Made by a program: the position numbers and the translations under genes. Below are positions 1 through 9,640 of a DNA stretch of 42,187 nt, one piece after another. The notes under the pieces were generated by a model. That model did not search any database and was not told the DNA's origin. It saw only the letters and a program-made list of their open reading frames with translations. This DNA is from Methylophaga sp. UBA2689 (GTDB taxonomy: Bacteria; Pseudomonadota; Gammaproteobacteria; Nitrosococcales; Methylophagaceae), in NCBI GenBank assembly GCA_002354555.1, contig DELT01000094.1, positions 65,175-107,361 on the forward strand, read 5' to 3'. The first letter of the stretch is position 1. Each line of letters begins with the position of its first letter.

Positions 1-64
1 TCATTAATGGCATGCATTTGCGGGTTTCCGGATTGTGAAATGATGTTCGTCAACGAGATTGCAA

Positions 65-93
65 CTGTAATTGATTACAAAAGCCCATATAAT
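65..93 (+). promoter_or_regulatory. Candidate promoter of the gpmI-envC-ctpA run
   Basis: A perfect TATAAT lies at 88-93. The hexamer 17 bases upstream (65-70, CTGTAA) is a poor -35, and the TTGCAA at 59-64 is too far away, so the call rests mainly on the -10. It sits 82 bases before the gpmI ATG. The rest of bases 1-175 shows no supportable gene. Confidence 0.35.
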
Positions 94-175
94 ACACAGC
101 ATTGTTGTTGATTTGCAGTGATCACTGTTTTTCACAACCTCAGGTCGTCGCAACCCGTGATTAAAGGATAGTTTC

Positions 176-1708
176 ATGAGCCACATGCACCGCCCACTTG
201 CGCTAATCATTATGGATGGTTGGGGTTATAGTGAAGAGGTCCAGCATAATGCCATTATGGCTGCCAAAACCCCCGTCTGGGATCACCTCTGGAATGATTA
301 CGCACATACATTGATCAACGCCTCTGGCGCTGGTGTTGGCTTACCAGGCGATCAAATGGGAAATTCTGAAGTTGGTCATCTCAATATCGGTGCTGGCCGG
401 GTGGTTTATCAGGAATTCACCCGGATTAGTGGCGCCATTCGAAATGAAACATTTTTTACCAATCAAACACTGACTGATGCGGTGGATGATGTGGTGAAAA
501 ATGATAAGGCTCTGCATATTCTGGGCTTGCTGTCCGATGGCGGCGTGCACAGTCATGACAGTCATATTCAAGCCATGGTAAAACTTGCTGCAGACCGCGG
601 TGCGACTAAAATTTATCTACACGCTTTTCTGGATGGTCGCGATACATCACCCAAATCTGCTCAAAAATTCATTGCGGACATGCAAGCAAGTTTTAACGAG
701 ACCGGTAAGGGTCGCTTCGCCAGTATTATCGGGCGCTTTTATGCGATGGATCGTGACCAGCGCTGGGATAGAGTTCAACAGGCTTATGAACTGATTGCTA
801 ATGGTAAAGCCGTTTATCAGGCAGACAATGCACTTGAAGCTCTTCAGCAGGCTTATGCTAGAGAAGAAAAGGATGAGTTTGTTAAAGCCACCAGAATTGG
901 TGATGCCGTGCCGATTGAGGATGGTGACAGTATCGTATTCATGAATTTCCGTGCTGATCGTGCACGTGAACTAACTCAGTGTTTCATTGATACGGAGTTT
1001 TCTGGTTTTCCCATATCGGCTGCACCAAAACTGTCAAAATTTGTCACGCTGACTGAATATAAAAAGGACTTTGATGTACCGGTGGCTTTTCCCGCTGAAA
1101 AGCTCAAAAACCTGCTGGGTGAATGTATTTCTGCTGTCGGCTTGCGGCAGTTGCGTATTGCTGAAACCGAAAAATATGCGCATGTAACGTTCTTTTTTAA
1201 TGGCGGAAGCGATGTGCCCTATGAAGGTGAAGATCGCATTCTGGTGCCCTCACCAAAAGTCGAAACCTACGATTTGCAACCGGAAATGAATGCTCCGGAA
1301 GTGGCCGAAAAACTGGTTAAAGCCATTCACAGTAATCAATACGATGTCATCATCTGTAACTTCGCCAATGCCGATATGGTAGGCCATACCGGTAATTTTG
1401 ATGCGACAGTTAAAGCCATTGAAACACTGGACAACTGTCTCGGCAAAATATGGTCTGCATTAAAAGAAAGTGGTGGCGAAATGCTGGTAACAGCGGATCA
1501 TGGTAATGCTGAAAAGATGGTCGACAATGAGAAAGGGCAGGCGCATACCGCGCATACCAGCAACCTCGTGCCGTTAATTTATGCCGGACGTTCAGCAGTC
1601 TGTGCGGAACAGGGTGGTTTATCTGATATTGCCCCGACAATGCTAAGCCTGCTTGATCTGCCGATTCCAGCGGAAATGAATAATCATCTTTTGGTGAAAC
1701 TCACCTGA
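176..1708 (+). CDS. gpmI: 2,3-bisphosphoglycerate-independent phosphoglycerate mutase
   Basis: Interconverts 3- and 2-phosphoglycerate in cytoplasmic glycolysis/gluconeogenesis through a phosphoserine and two Mn ions. The 510-residue length is typical of the family. Visible signatures are the N-terminal metal-binding IMDGWG (Asp14), the catalytic Ser64 in MGNSEVGH, the substrate-binding FLDGRDTSP and FMNFRADR segments, and the C-terminal metal motifs NADMVGHTG and TADHGNAE. The ATG at 176 follows an AAAGGA Shine-Dalgarno at 163-168; an ATG three codons later is also possible. envC starts within 10 bases of the stop and ctpA follows, an order common in gammaproteobacteria, so the three are probably cotranscribed. 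Confidence 0.97.
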   Translation: MSHMHRPLALIIMDGWGYSEEVQHNAIMAAKTPVWDHLWNDYAHTLINASGAGVGLPGDQMGNSEVGHLNIGAGRVVYQEFTRISGAIRNETFFTNQTLTDAVDDVVKNDKALHILGLLSDGGVHSHDSHIQAMVKLAADRGATKIYLHAFLDGRDTSPKSAQKFIADMQASFNETGKGRFASIIGRFYAMDRDQRWDRVQQAYELIANGKAVYQADNALEALQQAYAREEKDEFVKATRIGDAVPIEDGDSIVFMNFRADRARELTQCFIDTEFSGFPISAAPKLSKFVTLTEYKKDFDVPVAFPAEKLKNLLGECISAVGLRQLRIAETEKYAHVTFFFNGGSDVPYEGEDRILVPSPKVETYDLQPEMNAPEVAEKLVKAIHSNQYDVIICNFANADMVGHTGNFDATVKAIETLDNCLGKIWSALKESGGEMLVTADHGNAEKMVDNEKGQAHTAHTSNLVPLIYAGRSAVCAEQGGLSDIAPTMLSLLDLPIPAEMNNHLLVKLT

Positions 1709-1716
1709 ACGTGCAG

Positions 1717-2865
1717 ATGATAATTCGTGGTTTAATCTTGTTTTTCTGGCTTTTTATGCCGTTAAATCTTGCTGCTGAACCTTCTTCAGCCAAAAAGCTC
1801 GAAGCGGTACGCAGTGAAATTTCTGAACTTGATAAAACGCTTAGCCTCAATAAGAAAACCAAAGCGGAACTGCAACAGCAATTAAAAAAGCAGAGCCTCA
1901 AGGTTTCTGAAATAAGTCGCGAGTTAAACCAGATTAAACAATCTATTGCGGTTAAAGATGACGAATTACTCAATCTTCAACAACAGCTTGGAGTGACGCA
2001 AAAGCAACAGGCAAAGCAGCTGGAGGCATTAAATCAACAGATTCGTTCTGCATTTATGAATGCTCAACCCAGTTATCTGAAGATATTACTGTCTGAACAA
2101 TCACCTGAGCGGGTCAGTCGAAGTAACACTTATTACCGTTATTTTCACACGGCCCGGCAGCAACAGCTTGAAACCCTACACACCACTTTGCAGAACTTAA
2201 CGGAACAGGAAAAAGCGGTTTATGCCGTTAAAAGAAATCTGGATGAATTGGAACAACAACAACTTTCTCAGCAGGAGGCTTTCAAACAGCAAACTGTTGA
2301 ACGTGAGCGAACCCTTGCTGCGCTGAATAAAAAAATCTCCGGGCAGGATGCACAACTGGCTGCATTAAAAGAAGAAGAAAAAAACCTGCAGTCATTATTA
2401 GACTCACTCGCCAAAAAAGCAGCAAAAAGACCTCCACCATCAAAAACAGTGAAACCAAGTGAACGATTTTCGAGTCTGAGTGGGAAGTTACAATGGCCGT
2501 TGTCTGGAAAAATACTGGCAAGCTATGGTAGCCAGCGTAATCTTGATAAACTCAGCTGGAAGGGCATACTGATAGCTTCTGAAAAAGGCACGTCTGTTAA
2601 AGCCAGCGCAGAAGGAAGGGTGGTCTTTGCCGATTGGATGAAAGGCTTTGGCTTATTAATCATCATCGATCATGGCGAACAGTTCATGACACTGTATGGC
2701 AATAATGACAGTCTGCTGAAAAACACGGGGGATACCGTGAGTGCTGGTGAAGTTATCGCTCAAAGTGGTGATCAGGGTGTCAGACAAACCGCTGGGTTAT
2801 ATTTTGAAGTACGTCATAAAGGCAGTCCGACCAATCCTATGCACTGGCTGCGCAAGCAAGGTTAA
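1717..2865 (+). CDS. envC: Murein hydrolase activator EnvC (coiled coil plus degenerate LytM domain)
   Basis: EnvC-type proteins act in the periplasm at the division site, activating AmiA/AmiB amidases under FtsEX control. The sequence shows a signal peptide (residues 1-20), a long Gln/Lys/Glu-rich coiled coil (about 25-235) and a C-terminal M23/LytM domain (about 255-380). The metal-binding residues of active M23 peptidases are missing: the usual HxGxD position reads WKGILI, and the region that should carry HxH reads LYFEVRH. This matches EnvC activators rather than active endopeptidases. The start could be this ATG or an in-frame GTG at 1711; neither has a strong ribosome-binding site. It lies between gpmI and ctpA as in many relatives. 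Confidence 0.9.
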   Translation: MIIRGLILFFWLFMPLNLAAEPSSAKKLEAVRSEISELDKTLSLNKKTKAELQQQLKKQSLKVSEISRELNQIKQSIAVKDDELLNLQQQLGVTQKQQAKQLEALNQQIRSAFMNAQPSYLKILLSEQSPERVSRSNTYYRYFHTARQQQLETLHTTLQNLTEQEKAVYAVKRNLDELEQQQLSQQEAFKQQTVERERTLAALNKKISGQDAQLAALKEEEKNLQSLLDSLAKKAAKRPPPSKTVKPSERFSSLSGKLQWPLSGKILASYGSQRNLDKLSWKGILIASEKGTSVKASAEGRVVFADWMKGFGLLIIIDHGEQFMTLYGNNDSLLKNTGDTVSAGEVIAQSGDQGVRQTAGLYFEVRHKGSPTNPMHWLRKQG

Positions 2866-2889
2866 TTTGAAATAAGGAATGAAGTACAT

Positions 2890-4218
2890 ATGCGCTTTTT
2901 GAAACGTGATTTTGCGCTGGTAACAGCGGGTGTCATTATCGGCATCACAATGATTTTTGGCCAAATGGTACTAGCCGATAAAGAGACTGTCGCAAAGCCT
3001 GACTTGCCAATTGATGATCTAAGAGCTTTCTCTGAAATTTTCGGCCGCATCAAAAGCAGTTACGTTGAGCCGGTTGAAGATAAGGCTCTGCTGGAAAACG
3101 CCATTCGCGGCATGCTTTATGGACTGGATCCCCATTCATCCTATCTTGATCTCAGCGAATTCAAGGATCTCCGTGAAGGTACATCTGGAGAGTTTGGCGG
3201 CTTAGGTATAGAAGTATCAATGGAAGATGGCTTCGTCAAAGTGGTTGCACCAATTGACGAAACACCGGCTGCCGAAGCAGGTGTAAAAGCCGGTGACCTG
3301 ATTATCCGTCTCGATGACACCCCTGTTAAAGGTCTTTCACTGACTGAAGCCGTAGACATCATGCGCGGTGAACCAGGCAGCAAAATTGTTCTGACGATTA
3401 TTCGTGAAGGTGCTGATAAACCGCTGAAACTGGAACTGACTCGCGCCATTATCAAAGTGAAAAGTGTGCGTACCGAAGTTCTGGAGCCCGGTTATGGTTA
3501 TGTACGAATCACCACATTCCAATCTCCAACCGGTGACAACCTTCGTGATGCCGTCAATCAACTCAAAATTGATAATGGTGGAAAATTGAAAGGCCTGGTG
3601 CTTGATTTACGCAATAATCCAGGCGGCGTTTTGGATGCAGCGGTTGAAGTATCTGATGCTTTCCTCAACAAAGGAATGATTGTTTACACTGAAGGTCGTA
3701 TTGAGGATGCTGATCAAAAATTTCATGCCAAACCTGGCGATATGCTGAATGGCGCGCCTATTATCGTGCTGGTAAATGGTGGTTCAGCTTCCGCTTCTGA
3801 AATTGTTGCCGGGGCTTTGCAGGACCATCAACGGGCCGTGATACTGGGTACTAAAACCTTTGGTAAAGGCTCGGTCCAAACGGTTATGCCTTTAACCAAT
3901 GATACCGCGGTCAAGATGACAACCGCGCGATATTACACTCCTTCTGGACGATCTATTCAGGCGGATGGGATACACCCTGATATCGAGATTGATGCCTTAC
4001 AAATCAGTGCAGCTGAAGATAATGGTTTTCAGCCACTGCGAGAGGTTGATCTGAGTCGTCATCTGGAAAATGGTTTACTGGAAGAATCAGACGAAACACC
4101 GGCGGAAGTGGATATCGATGAAGAAGAAGCGAAAAAACAACCTTTAGCGCTGCGTGATTATCCGCTTTCTCAGGCACTGAACCTGCTGAAAGGCATGAAC
4201 ATTATGAGCAAACGTTAA
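2890..4218 (+). CDS. ctpA: Carboxyl-terminal processing protease, S41A family
   Basis: A periplasmic serine protease that cleaves substrates from their C-termini; relatives process envelope and cell-wall hydrolase-regulating proteins. It has an uncleaved or signal-type hydrophobic segment (about residues 10-28), a PDZ domain (about 95-180) and the S41 catalytic domain. The Ser/Lys dyad can be assigned as Ser301 in the SASASE motif and Lys326 in TFGKGSVQ; their 25-residue spacing equals that in E. coli Prc (Ser430/Lys455). A Glu-rich segment near 395-412 precedes the C-terminus. An AAGGA ribosome-binding site precedes the ATG. Being third in the envC operon suggests a cell-wall remodelling role, which is inferred from position. 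Confidence 0.95.
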   Translation: MRFLKRDFALVTAGVIIGITMIFGQMVLADKETVAKPDLPIDDLRAFSEIFGRIKSSYVEPVEDKALLENAIRGMLYGLDPHSSYLDLSEFKDLREGTSGEFGGLGIEVSMEDGFVKVVAPIDETPAAEAGVKAGDLIIRLDDTPVKGLSLTEAVDIMRGEPGSKIVLTIIREGADKPLKLELTRAIIKVKSVRTEVLEPGYGYVRITTFQSPTGDNLRDAVNQLKIDNGGKLKGLVLDLRNNPGGVLDAAVEVSDAFLNKGMIVYTEGRIEDADQKFHAKPGDMLNGAPIIVLVNGGSASASEIVAGALQDHQRAVILGTKTFGKGSVQTVMPLTNDTAVKMTTARYYTPSGRSIQADGIHPDIEIDALQISAAEDNGFQPLREVDLSRHLENGLLEESDETPAEVDIDEEEAKKQPLALRDYPLSQALNLLKGMNIMSKR

Positions 4219-4227
4219 ACGTTATTC

Positions 4228-4782
4228 ATGGCAACGGTATTAATCCCACTCGCTGAGGGCTGTGAAGAAATTGAGGCGGTCACAGTGATAGACGTTCTCA
4301 GGCGGGCTGAGATACAAGTTGTTACTGCCAGTTTGACGGATGATCTACATATTACTGCCAGCCGTGGTGTCCGCCTGGTGGCGGATGCCACACTGGATGC
4401 AGTGATTGATGATGAATTCGACATGGTGGTTCTGCCGGGCGGACAACCCGGCACGAACAATCTGAATGCCGATCAACGCATTCATGCGTTGCTCAAACAG
4501 GTTAACCAGGCTGATAAATGGCTTGGAGCAATCTGTGCGGCGCCGATGGTTCTGGCACATGGTGGCTTGCTAGAGGGCTTACACGTCAGCTGTTACCCAG
4601 GCGCACTGAAGCCAAACGAGTGGCCAGAAATTCAATTCAGTGATGATGCTGTAGTCTGTGATAATAAAATCATTACCTCCCGCGGACCGGGAACGGCAAT
4701 GACTTTTGCGTTAACTATTATCGAAAAACTTATGGATGAAGAGACTCGCCAACAAGTGGAAACGAGTCTCGTTATTCGCTAA
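4228..4782 (+). CDS. yajL: DJ-1/PfpI family protein, YajL-like
   Basis: A 184-residue cytoplasmic protein of the DJ-1/ThiJ superfamily, a group tied to oxidative-stress protection and proposed glyoxalase/deglycase activity. It keeps the nucleophile elbow with Cys103 in AICAAP, the acidic partner in the N-terminal GCEEIE, and PGGQPGTNNL; the arrangement matches E. coli YajL closely. It starts 9 bases after ctpA and ends 12 bases before the response regulator, so it may be transcribed with both. The exact substrate cannot be inferred from sequence. Confidence 0.88.
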   Translation: MATVLIPLAEGCEEIEAVTVIDVLRRAEIQVVTASLTDDLHITASRGVRLVADATLDAVIDDEFDMVVLPGGQPGTNNLNADQRIHALLKQVNQADKWLGAICAAPMVLAHGGLLEGLHVSCYPGALKPNEWPEIQFSDDAVVCDNKIITSRGPGTAMTFALTIIEKLMDEETRQQVETSLVIR

Positions 4783-4794
4783 AACGGAACCAGC

Positions 4795-5598
4795 ATGTAT
4801 TCACTTAATGAATCAGAACTCTCGATATTACTGGTTGAGCCATCTTCCGTTCAGCTGAAAATCATCATGCGTGAATTACGCCAGGCGGGCGTGAATAAAA
4901 TTGATGGTGTTCACGATGGCGCTCAGGCTATCGTGGCGATGCAGAAGTATCCTCCAGATCTGGTGATCAGCGCCATGTATTTACCTGACATGACTGCGAC
5001 TGAACTACTCTCGTCAATTCGTCGACTGGATAATCTGGAAAACACTCATTTTATGCTGATCTCCAGCGAATCAAATATTGAAGCGCTTGAGCCACTTCGC
5101 CAATCAGGTGTTGTGGCCATTTTGCCTAAACCCTTTGATCACGCCAATCTGCAACGTGCCATCCGTACGACGCTGCAGCATATTGATCCAACTGAAATTG
5201 AATTACAAAATTACGAAGTAGAACAGCTGGAAGTTTTGCTGGTCGATGACAGTCTGGTGTCTCGCAACCACCTGCTTCGCGTGTTTCAGAACATGGGCAT
5301 AACCCAGATCCATCAGGCTGAAAATGGCATTGAAGCGATTGAAATGCTCAAACAACAAAGCTTTGACTTGGTGGTGACCGACCTGAATATGCCGAAAATG
5401 GATGGTCAGGCGCTGGTTGAACATATCCGCAGTGAGATGGGCAATACCTTTGTACCCATTTTAGTTGTGACCAGTGAGCAGAACCAGACCCGATTAGGGC
5501 AGGTTGAGCAGGCTGGCGTATCAGCTATTCTGGATAAACCTTTTGAACCTGAGTCTATCCGTGAAATCCTTTATCGAGTGCTTGACGAACAAACTTAA
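4795..5598 (+). CDS. Response regulator with two receiver domains, the first degenerate
   Basis: A 267-residue protein made only of two CheY-like receiver domains (about residues 9-127 and 145-265), with no output domain. The second is canonical: Asp151/Asp152, phosphoacceptor Asp196 in VVTDLNMPKMDG, and Lys248. The first keeps Lys112 and the fold but has Ala60 where the phosphoacceptor Asp should be (codon 4972-4974 is GCC), and only Glu15 remains of the acidic pair. It is therefore unlikely to be phosphorylated there and may bind or dimerise instead. No histidine kinase lies nearby. The stop overlaps the convergent metR stop by four bases (TTAA, 5595-5598). Confidence 0.88.
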   Translation: MYSLNESELSILLVEPSSVQLKIIMRELRQAGVNKIDGVHDGAQAIVAMQKYPPDLVISAMYLPDMTATELLSSIRRLDNLENTHFMLISSESNIEALEPLRQSGVVAILPKPFDHANLQRAIRTTLQHIDPTEIELQNYEVEQLEVLLVDDSLVSRNHLLRVFQNMGITQIHQAENGIEAIEMLKQQSFDLVVTDLNMPKMDGQALVEHIRSEMGNTFVPILVVTSEQNQTRLGQVEQAGVSAILDKPFEPESIREILYRVLDEQT

Positions 5599-6491
5599 TC
5601 GATCACGTCATTGCTGGATTGCGCACCCAGGGAAATAAATTTTTGCAGGTAGCTGACGTCCTGGTCTGACTCTCTTATGGCAGCATAAAGCGTTTTTGCC
5701 AAACCGCCTCTTCCAAGCCTTATCGCTTTAACTGGAAGCGTTTGACAAAATTCCTTGGCCAGCCAGTTAGGCAATACTGTCACCGCTCTTTGTAACGCCA
5801 CCATCTGCACCATAATATCCATTGATTGCATGGCTTTGGTTCGAGGATTAATACCTGCTGGCATCAAAAACTGGGTAAACACATCAAGACGTTCATGGGC
5901 GACGGGAAACGTCAGTAATAACTCTTTTTGCAGCGCTTCAGCCTGAATAAATTTATGCTCACTTAATGGATGACCTTCAGCCACCAGCAAGACCAACTCA
6001 TAATCAAACATTGGTTGATACACCACGCCGACCTGTTTTACGGCATCCGGGGTCACCAGCAAATCAATATGATGATTCAATAAACCTTCCATACCTGAAA
6101 ACTGGAATTGATGCACGATATCCACATCCATTTGCGACATTTCGCGCAGATAGTCTGCCAGAATTTTTTTCAGCCATTCATAACAGGGATGGCACTCCAC
6201 TCCCAGACGTAAAATACCTGCTCGTCCCTCTGAATATGCCTGTAAGGTCTGCTCCGTTTGCTCCAGAACCGGTAAAACCTGCTGTGCAACCTGCAACATC
6301 AGTTCGCCTGCCTTTGTCAGTCTTAACTTACGACCATCCCGCTGCCATAAGCTTATTTCCAACTTCTGTTCCAGATAACGGATCTGATGCGATAAAGCGG
6401 ATTGTGTAAGAAATAAGGCATTGGCTGCTGCCGTTAAACTGCCGTTTTCTGCCAGGGCACGGATGATTCGTAAATGTGCGCGCTCAATCAT
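5595..6491 (-). CDS. metR: LysR-type regulator MetR
   Basis: MetR activates metE and other methionine genes with homocysteine as co-inducer. The N-terminal winged helix-turn-helix (about residues 4-62) contains SLTAAANALFLTQSALSHQI, close to E. coli MetR, followed by a LysR effector domain. I place the start at the ATG at 6491, which begins MIERAHL like E. coli MetR (MIEVKHL). The reading frame stays open to ATG codons at 6539-6542, but that would add 17 residues without homology and would swallow the presumed operator. It is divergent from metE across about 100 bases, the standard metR-metE arrangement. Confidence 0.92.
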   Translation of the reverse strand: MIERAHLRIIRALAENGSLTAAANALFLTQSALSHQIRYLEQKLEISLWQRDGRKLRLTKAGELMLQVAQQVLPVLEQTEQTLQAYSEGRAGILRLGVECHPCYEWLKKILADYLREMSQMDVDIVHQFQFSGMEGLLNHHIDLLVTPDAVKQVGVVYQPMFDYELVLLVAEGHPLSEHKFIQAEALQKELLLTFPVAHERLDVFTQFLMPAGINPRTKAMQSMDIMVQMVALQRAVTVLPNWLAKEFCQTLPVKAIRLGRGGLAKTLYAAIRESDQDVSYLQKFISLGAQSSNDVID

Positions 6492-6494
6492 GTA

Positions 6495-6507
6495 TGAATA
6501 TTTCTCA
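6495..6507. promoter_or_regulatory. Candidate MetR box 1
   Basis: TGAATATTTCTCA fits the MetR consensus TGAA-N5-TTCA with one mismatch. It lies directly upstream of the preferred metR start, where it could mediate autorepression. Confidence 0.4.
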
Positions 6508-6557
6508 TAAATATGTAAATAATCATCATTATTACTCATCAATCAGCCTGATTACAA

Positions 6558-6570
6558 TGAAGCTTTTTGA
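6558..6570. promoter_or_regulatory. Candidate MetR box 2
   Basis: TGAAGCTTTTTGA fits the MetR consensus with one mismatch and lies 21 bases before the metE ATG. With box 1 it makes a paired arrangement like that described for metE-metR in enterics. Its closeness to the start codon implies a short leader or a promoter further left. Confidence 0.38.
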
Positions 6571-6591
6571 AACCGATTGAGAGGATATCGA

Positions 6592-8871
6592 ATGGTCACC
6601 ACACATAATCTTGGCTTTCCCCGTATTGGCGGCCACCGTGAATTAAAATTTGCCCTGGAGCGCTACTGGCGCGGTGAAACGGCTGCTGATGATTTAGAAC
6701 AAACCGGAAAAACATTACGTTTACGTCATTGGTCATTGCAAGCAGAACTGGATCTGGTGCCTGTTGGAGACTTTTCCTTTTACGACCATGTTCTGGACAC
6801 CAGTCAGCTTTTGGATAATCTGCCGTCACGGGTTGATAAAAATGCTGATGCCCTGACACAGTATTTTCAGGCATCGCGTGGGCAGGCAGGTTCTTCCTGT
6901 TGCAATCATCAGGTCGCAGCTGCAGAAATGACTAAATGGTTTGATACCAATTACCATTATCTGGTGCCGGAATTTAACGCGGAAAGTGACTTTAAGGCCT
7001 GTCCGGAACGATTGCTGGCGCAAATTAAAGAAGCAAAAGCTGCAGGTTTTAAGATAAAACCCATTCTTGTGGGTCCAGTAAGCTATCTCTGGCTCGGCAA
7101 AGCCAAGGACGAAACTGACAAATTGGCTTTGCTGGATAAATTACTACCGGTTTATTCAGAAATTCTCGATCAACTGGCAGACAACGGTGTCGATTGGGTG
7201 CAAATTGATGAGCCTGTTCTGGTCACTGAACTGTCAACGGAATGGCAACAGGCTTTGCAGAAAGCCTACTTCTATTTAGCGAAATGTCGTGTCAAATTGT
7301 TGCTGACGACTTATTTCGGCCAACTTCAGCAAAATCTGCAACTAGCCTGCGAATTACCCACAGCAGGACTGCATATTGATGCAATCAATGCTGTAGATGA
7401 ACTAGTCAGAGTGGTTGACTGGCTGCCCTCTCATAAAGTGCTGTCAGTGGGCATTATTAATGGCCGCAATATCTGGAAAACTGATCTAACTCAGGCGATT
7501 GAACTGCTGGAGCCGATTCATAGCCGTCTTGCTGAACGCTTATGGCTGGCACCAAGTTGCTCATTACTGCATGTGCCTATTGATTTAAATTCTGAGCAGA
7601 ATCTGGCTGAGGAGACACGTGACTGGTTTGCCTTTGCGGTACAAAAGTTGGAAGAGTTATCAATATTAGCTCAGGCGCTCAATCTGGGGCGTGATAGTGT
7701 TGCCGCACAGCTGGCAGACAACAAACAATCGATTGAAGGTCGCCAGCAGTCCACTCGGGTTCATAACCCGGTCGTTAAACAGCGTTGTGAAGCAACTCAT
7801 TCCGCGTCAGGCCAGCGGCAGAGTGTTTATTCACAACGGGCAGCCATTCAACAGCAAGCGCTGCAGTTGCCCGCATTCCCAACGACTACCATTGGCTCTT
7901 TTCCACAGACCAATGTTATTCGCCAGACACGTAAACAGTATCGTCTGGGTCAACTTGCTGATGCCGAATATCGCCAGCAAATGCAGGTGGAAATTCGCTA
8001 TGCCATCGAGAAACAACTTGAGTTGGGCCTTGATGTACTGGTGCATGGTGAAGCTGAACGCAATGATATGGTCGAGTATTTCGGTCAACAACTACAGGGC
8101 TTTGCTTTCACGGAATATGGCTGGGTTCAGTCCTATGGTTCACGTTGTGTGAAACCTCCGATCATCTATGGTGATGTGTCACGTCCTGGTCCGATGACCG
8201 TTGAGTGGATTCAATATGCCCAATCATTAACCGACAAACCGGTAAAAGGGATGTTGACCGGGCCAGTCACCATTCTTAACTGGTCTTTTGTCAGAGATGA
8301 CCAACCGCGTAGCGAAACCTGTAAACAGATTTCACTGGCGATTCGGGATGAAGTAATCGATCTGGAAAGTGCCGGGGTTAACATCATTCAGATTGATGAA
8401 GCGGCTTTGCGAGAGGGTTTGCCATTACGTCAATCTCAATGGAAGACTTATCTGGACTGGGCAGTGGAATCATTCCGAATTACCGCTAATGGCGTGGCAG
8501 ATGAGACACAAATCCATACCCATATGTGTTATTCCGAATTCAACGATATTATTGAAGCCATTGCCGCCATGGATGCCGATGTCATCACCATTGAAACCTC
8601 ACGCTCGCAAATGGAATTACTGGATGTTTTTCAGGAGTTTGACTATCCCAATGCGATAGGGCCGGGGGTCTATGATATTCACAGTCCGAATATTCCATCA
8701 GAACAGGAGATGGTGGAATTGCTCAGATTGGCCGCACAGCGAATTAATAAAACGCTGATATGGGTGAACCCGGACTGCGGTTTGAAAACCCGTCGCTGGG
8801 AAGAAGTGGAACCCGCCTTAAAAGCCATGGTTTCAGCAGCAAAATCGCTAAGATTAAAACTGGCTGCTTAA
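6592..8871 (+). CDS. metE: Cobalamin-independent methionine synthase
   Basis: Transfers a methyl group from 5-methyltetrahydrofolate (polyglutamate) to homocysteine in the last step of methionine synthesis. The 759 residues form the two typical barrels. The C-terminal catalytic half has the zinc ligands His644 and Cys646 ([11 protein letters not shown]) and Cys729 (NPDCGLKTR), plus the conserved [13 protein letters not shown] and [11 protein letters not shown] segments. The start is set by the AGAGGA Shine-Dalgarno at 6579-6584 before this ATG; an upstream TTG at 6577 overlaps that site and is rejected. One oddity is IDEAALRE (Asp602, Ala604) where E. coli has IDEPALRE. It is divergent from metR and followed by a terminator. 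Confidence 0.97.
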   Translation: MVTTHNLGFPRIGGHRELKFALERYWRGETAADDLEQTGKTLRLRHWSLQAELDLVPVGDFSFYDHVLDTSQLLDNLPSRVDKNADALTQYFQASRGQAGSSCCNHQVAAAEMTKWFDTNYHYLVPEFNAESDFKACPERLLAQIKEAKAAGFKIKPILVGPVSYLWLGKAKDETDKLALLDKLLPVYSEILDQLADNGVDWVQIDEPVLVTELSTEWQQALQKAYFYLAKCRVKLLLTTYFGQLQQNLQLACELPTAGLHIDAINAVDELVRVVDWLPSHKVLSVGIINGRNIWKTDLTQAIELLEPIHSRLAERLWLAPSCSLLHVPIDLNSEQNLAEETRDWFAFAVQKLEELSILAQALNLGRDSVAAQLADNKQSIEGRQQSTRVHNPVVKQRCEATHSASGQRQSVYSQRAAIQQQALQLPAFPTTTIGSFPQTNVIRQTRKQYRLGQLADAEYRQQMQVEIRYAIEKQLELGLDVLVHGEAERNDMVEYFGQQLQGFAFTEYGWVQSYGSRCVKPPIIYGDVSRPGPMTVEWIQYAQSLTDKPVKGMLTGPVTILNWSFVRDDQPRSETCKQISLAIRDEVIDLESAGVNIIQIDEAALREGLPLRQSQWKTYLDWAVESFRITANGVADETQIHTHMCYSEFNDIIEAIAAMDADVITIETSRSQMELLDVFQEFDYPNAIGPGVYDIHSPNIPSEQEMVELLRLAAQRINKTLIWVNPDCGLKTRRWEEVEPALKAMVSAAKSLRLKLAA

Positions 8872-8880
8872 TAAAACATA

Positions 8881-8922
8881 AACCGGGTAGAGGGAGAGGT
8901 ATCTTTCTCTATCCGGTTTTTT
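8881..8922 (+). terminator. Rho-independent terminator after metE
   Basis: Inverted repeat 8881-8892 (AACCGGGTAGAG) pairs with 8907-8918 (CTCTATCCGGTT), with one G-U pair, followed by a T run to 8922. It sits 10 bases after the metE stop. It may also serve the convergent mfnB operon, since A-rich sequence flanks its left side. Confidence 0.85.
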
Positions 8923-8932
8923 GCGTCTACAT

Positions 8933-9640
8933 CTAACAGGCCAATATTTCTGGCAAAGCCACGTTCAATTGAGTTTGTATTTGTTTAGCCAACTCAGGAT
9001 CCAGTCGATTAGTGCGGCGATGCTGCTGACATAACGCACTGCGAAACCCAAGATAATCTGCCTGCAATGGACTGAGTGTTTCGATATCCTCAATCCTCAG
9101 TGCGCCGGCCAAACCGCACAACAGTCCAGCGGATTTTGCTTCCACGACAAATTGTTGCAGAGTTTCTACGGATAAATGATTCAACAATCCCTGACCATCT
9201 TTGCGGGCAGTATCCAGCATCACCCCGGCGAATCCGGATTTTGCCAGTAATGGAATTAGCTCTTGATGAGGCAACTGATCAGCAAATATGACCGCAATCA
9301 CAGGTTTGTTAAGATTTCTGATAGTGGGCTCTAATTGTTGAATACATTGAATAAGCTCCGATTCATCAAACAGGCCAACTTTGACATAATCCACGCCCGT
9401 TTCAGCCATGCTGCGAATTGCTGCTGAAATTATCTCAGCTTGCATGGGTAAGTCACCCACCGTTGCACTGCAAAGACAACGTTTGTTGATCCACTTTATA
9501 ATCTCGGTGACAGTTTGATGGGTTAGAGCTCCCAGAGCGCCTTTTGACGGGTTTTTCATATCCAGGATATCTGGCAACTGCTCCACCAGAAGTTTTGCTT
9601 CCTCAAGCGATTCTACGCTGGCTAACCACTTAGTTATCAT
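8933..9640 (-). CDS. mfnB: (5-formylfuran-3-yl)methyl phosphate synthase, MfnB family
   Basis: Condenses two glyceraldehyde-3-phosphate molecules to the furan phosphate precursor of methanofuran/methylofuran. The 235-residue UPF0264/DUF556 barrel aligns by eye with archaeal MfnB: Lys29 in DILDMKNPSKGALGA, SATVGDLP, Lys87 in DYVKVGLF, Asp143 in MLDTARKDG and the C-terminal GFRSALC. These are the lysines and aspartate implicated in catalysis in Methanocaldococcus MfnB. It is last in the four-gene minus-strand operon and overlaps the DUF447 gene by 11 bases. In aerobic methylotrophs the product feeds the methylofuran cofactor of the Fhc complex, consistent with fhcB at the right end of this window. 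Confidence 0.9.
   Translation of the reverse strand: MITKWLASVESLEEAKLLVEQLPDILDMKNPSKGALGALTHQTVTEIIKWINKRCLCSATVGDLPMQAEIISAAIRSMAETGVDYVKVGLFDESELIQCIQQLEPTIRNLNKPVIAVIFADQLPHQELIPLLAKSGFAGVMLDTARKDGQGLLNHLSVETLQQFVVEAKSAGLLCGLAGALRIEDIETLSPLQADYLGFRSALCQQHRRTNRLDPELAKQIQTQLNVALPEILAC

Noticed and set aside
4-210. Open frame of 68 codons on the minus strand at the left edge
   Set aside because: It overlaps the gpmI start and ribosome-binding site, shows no recognisable domain and has no ribosome-binding site.
5966-6409. A 147-codon plus-strand frame antisense to metR
   Set aside because: It is proline-rich with no recognisable family and sits opposite a clear LysR gene, typical of a reading-frame shadow.
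7691-8152. A 153-codon plus-strand frame inside metE
   Set aside because: It lies wholly within metE in another frame, has no family resemblance and no independent start signal.
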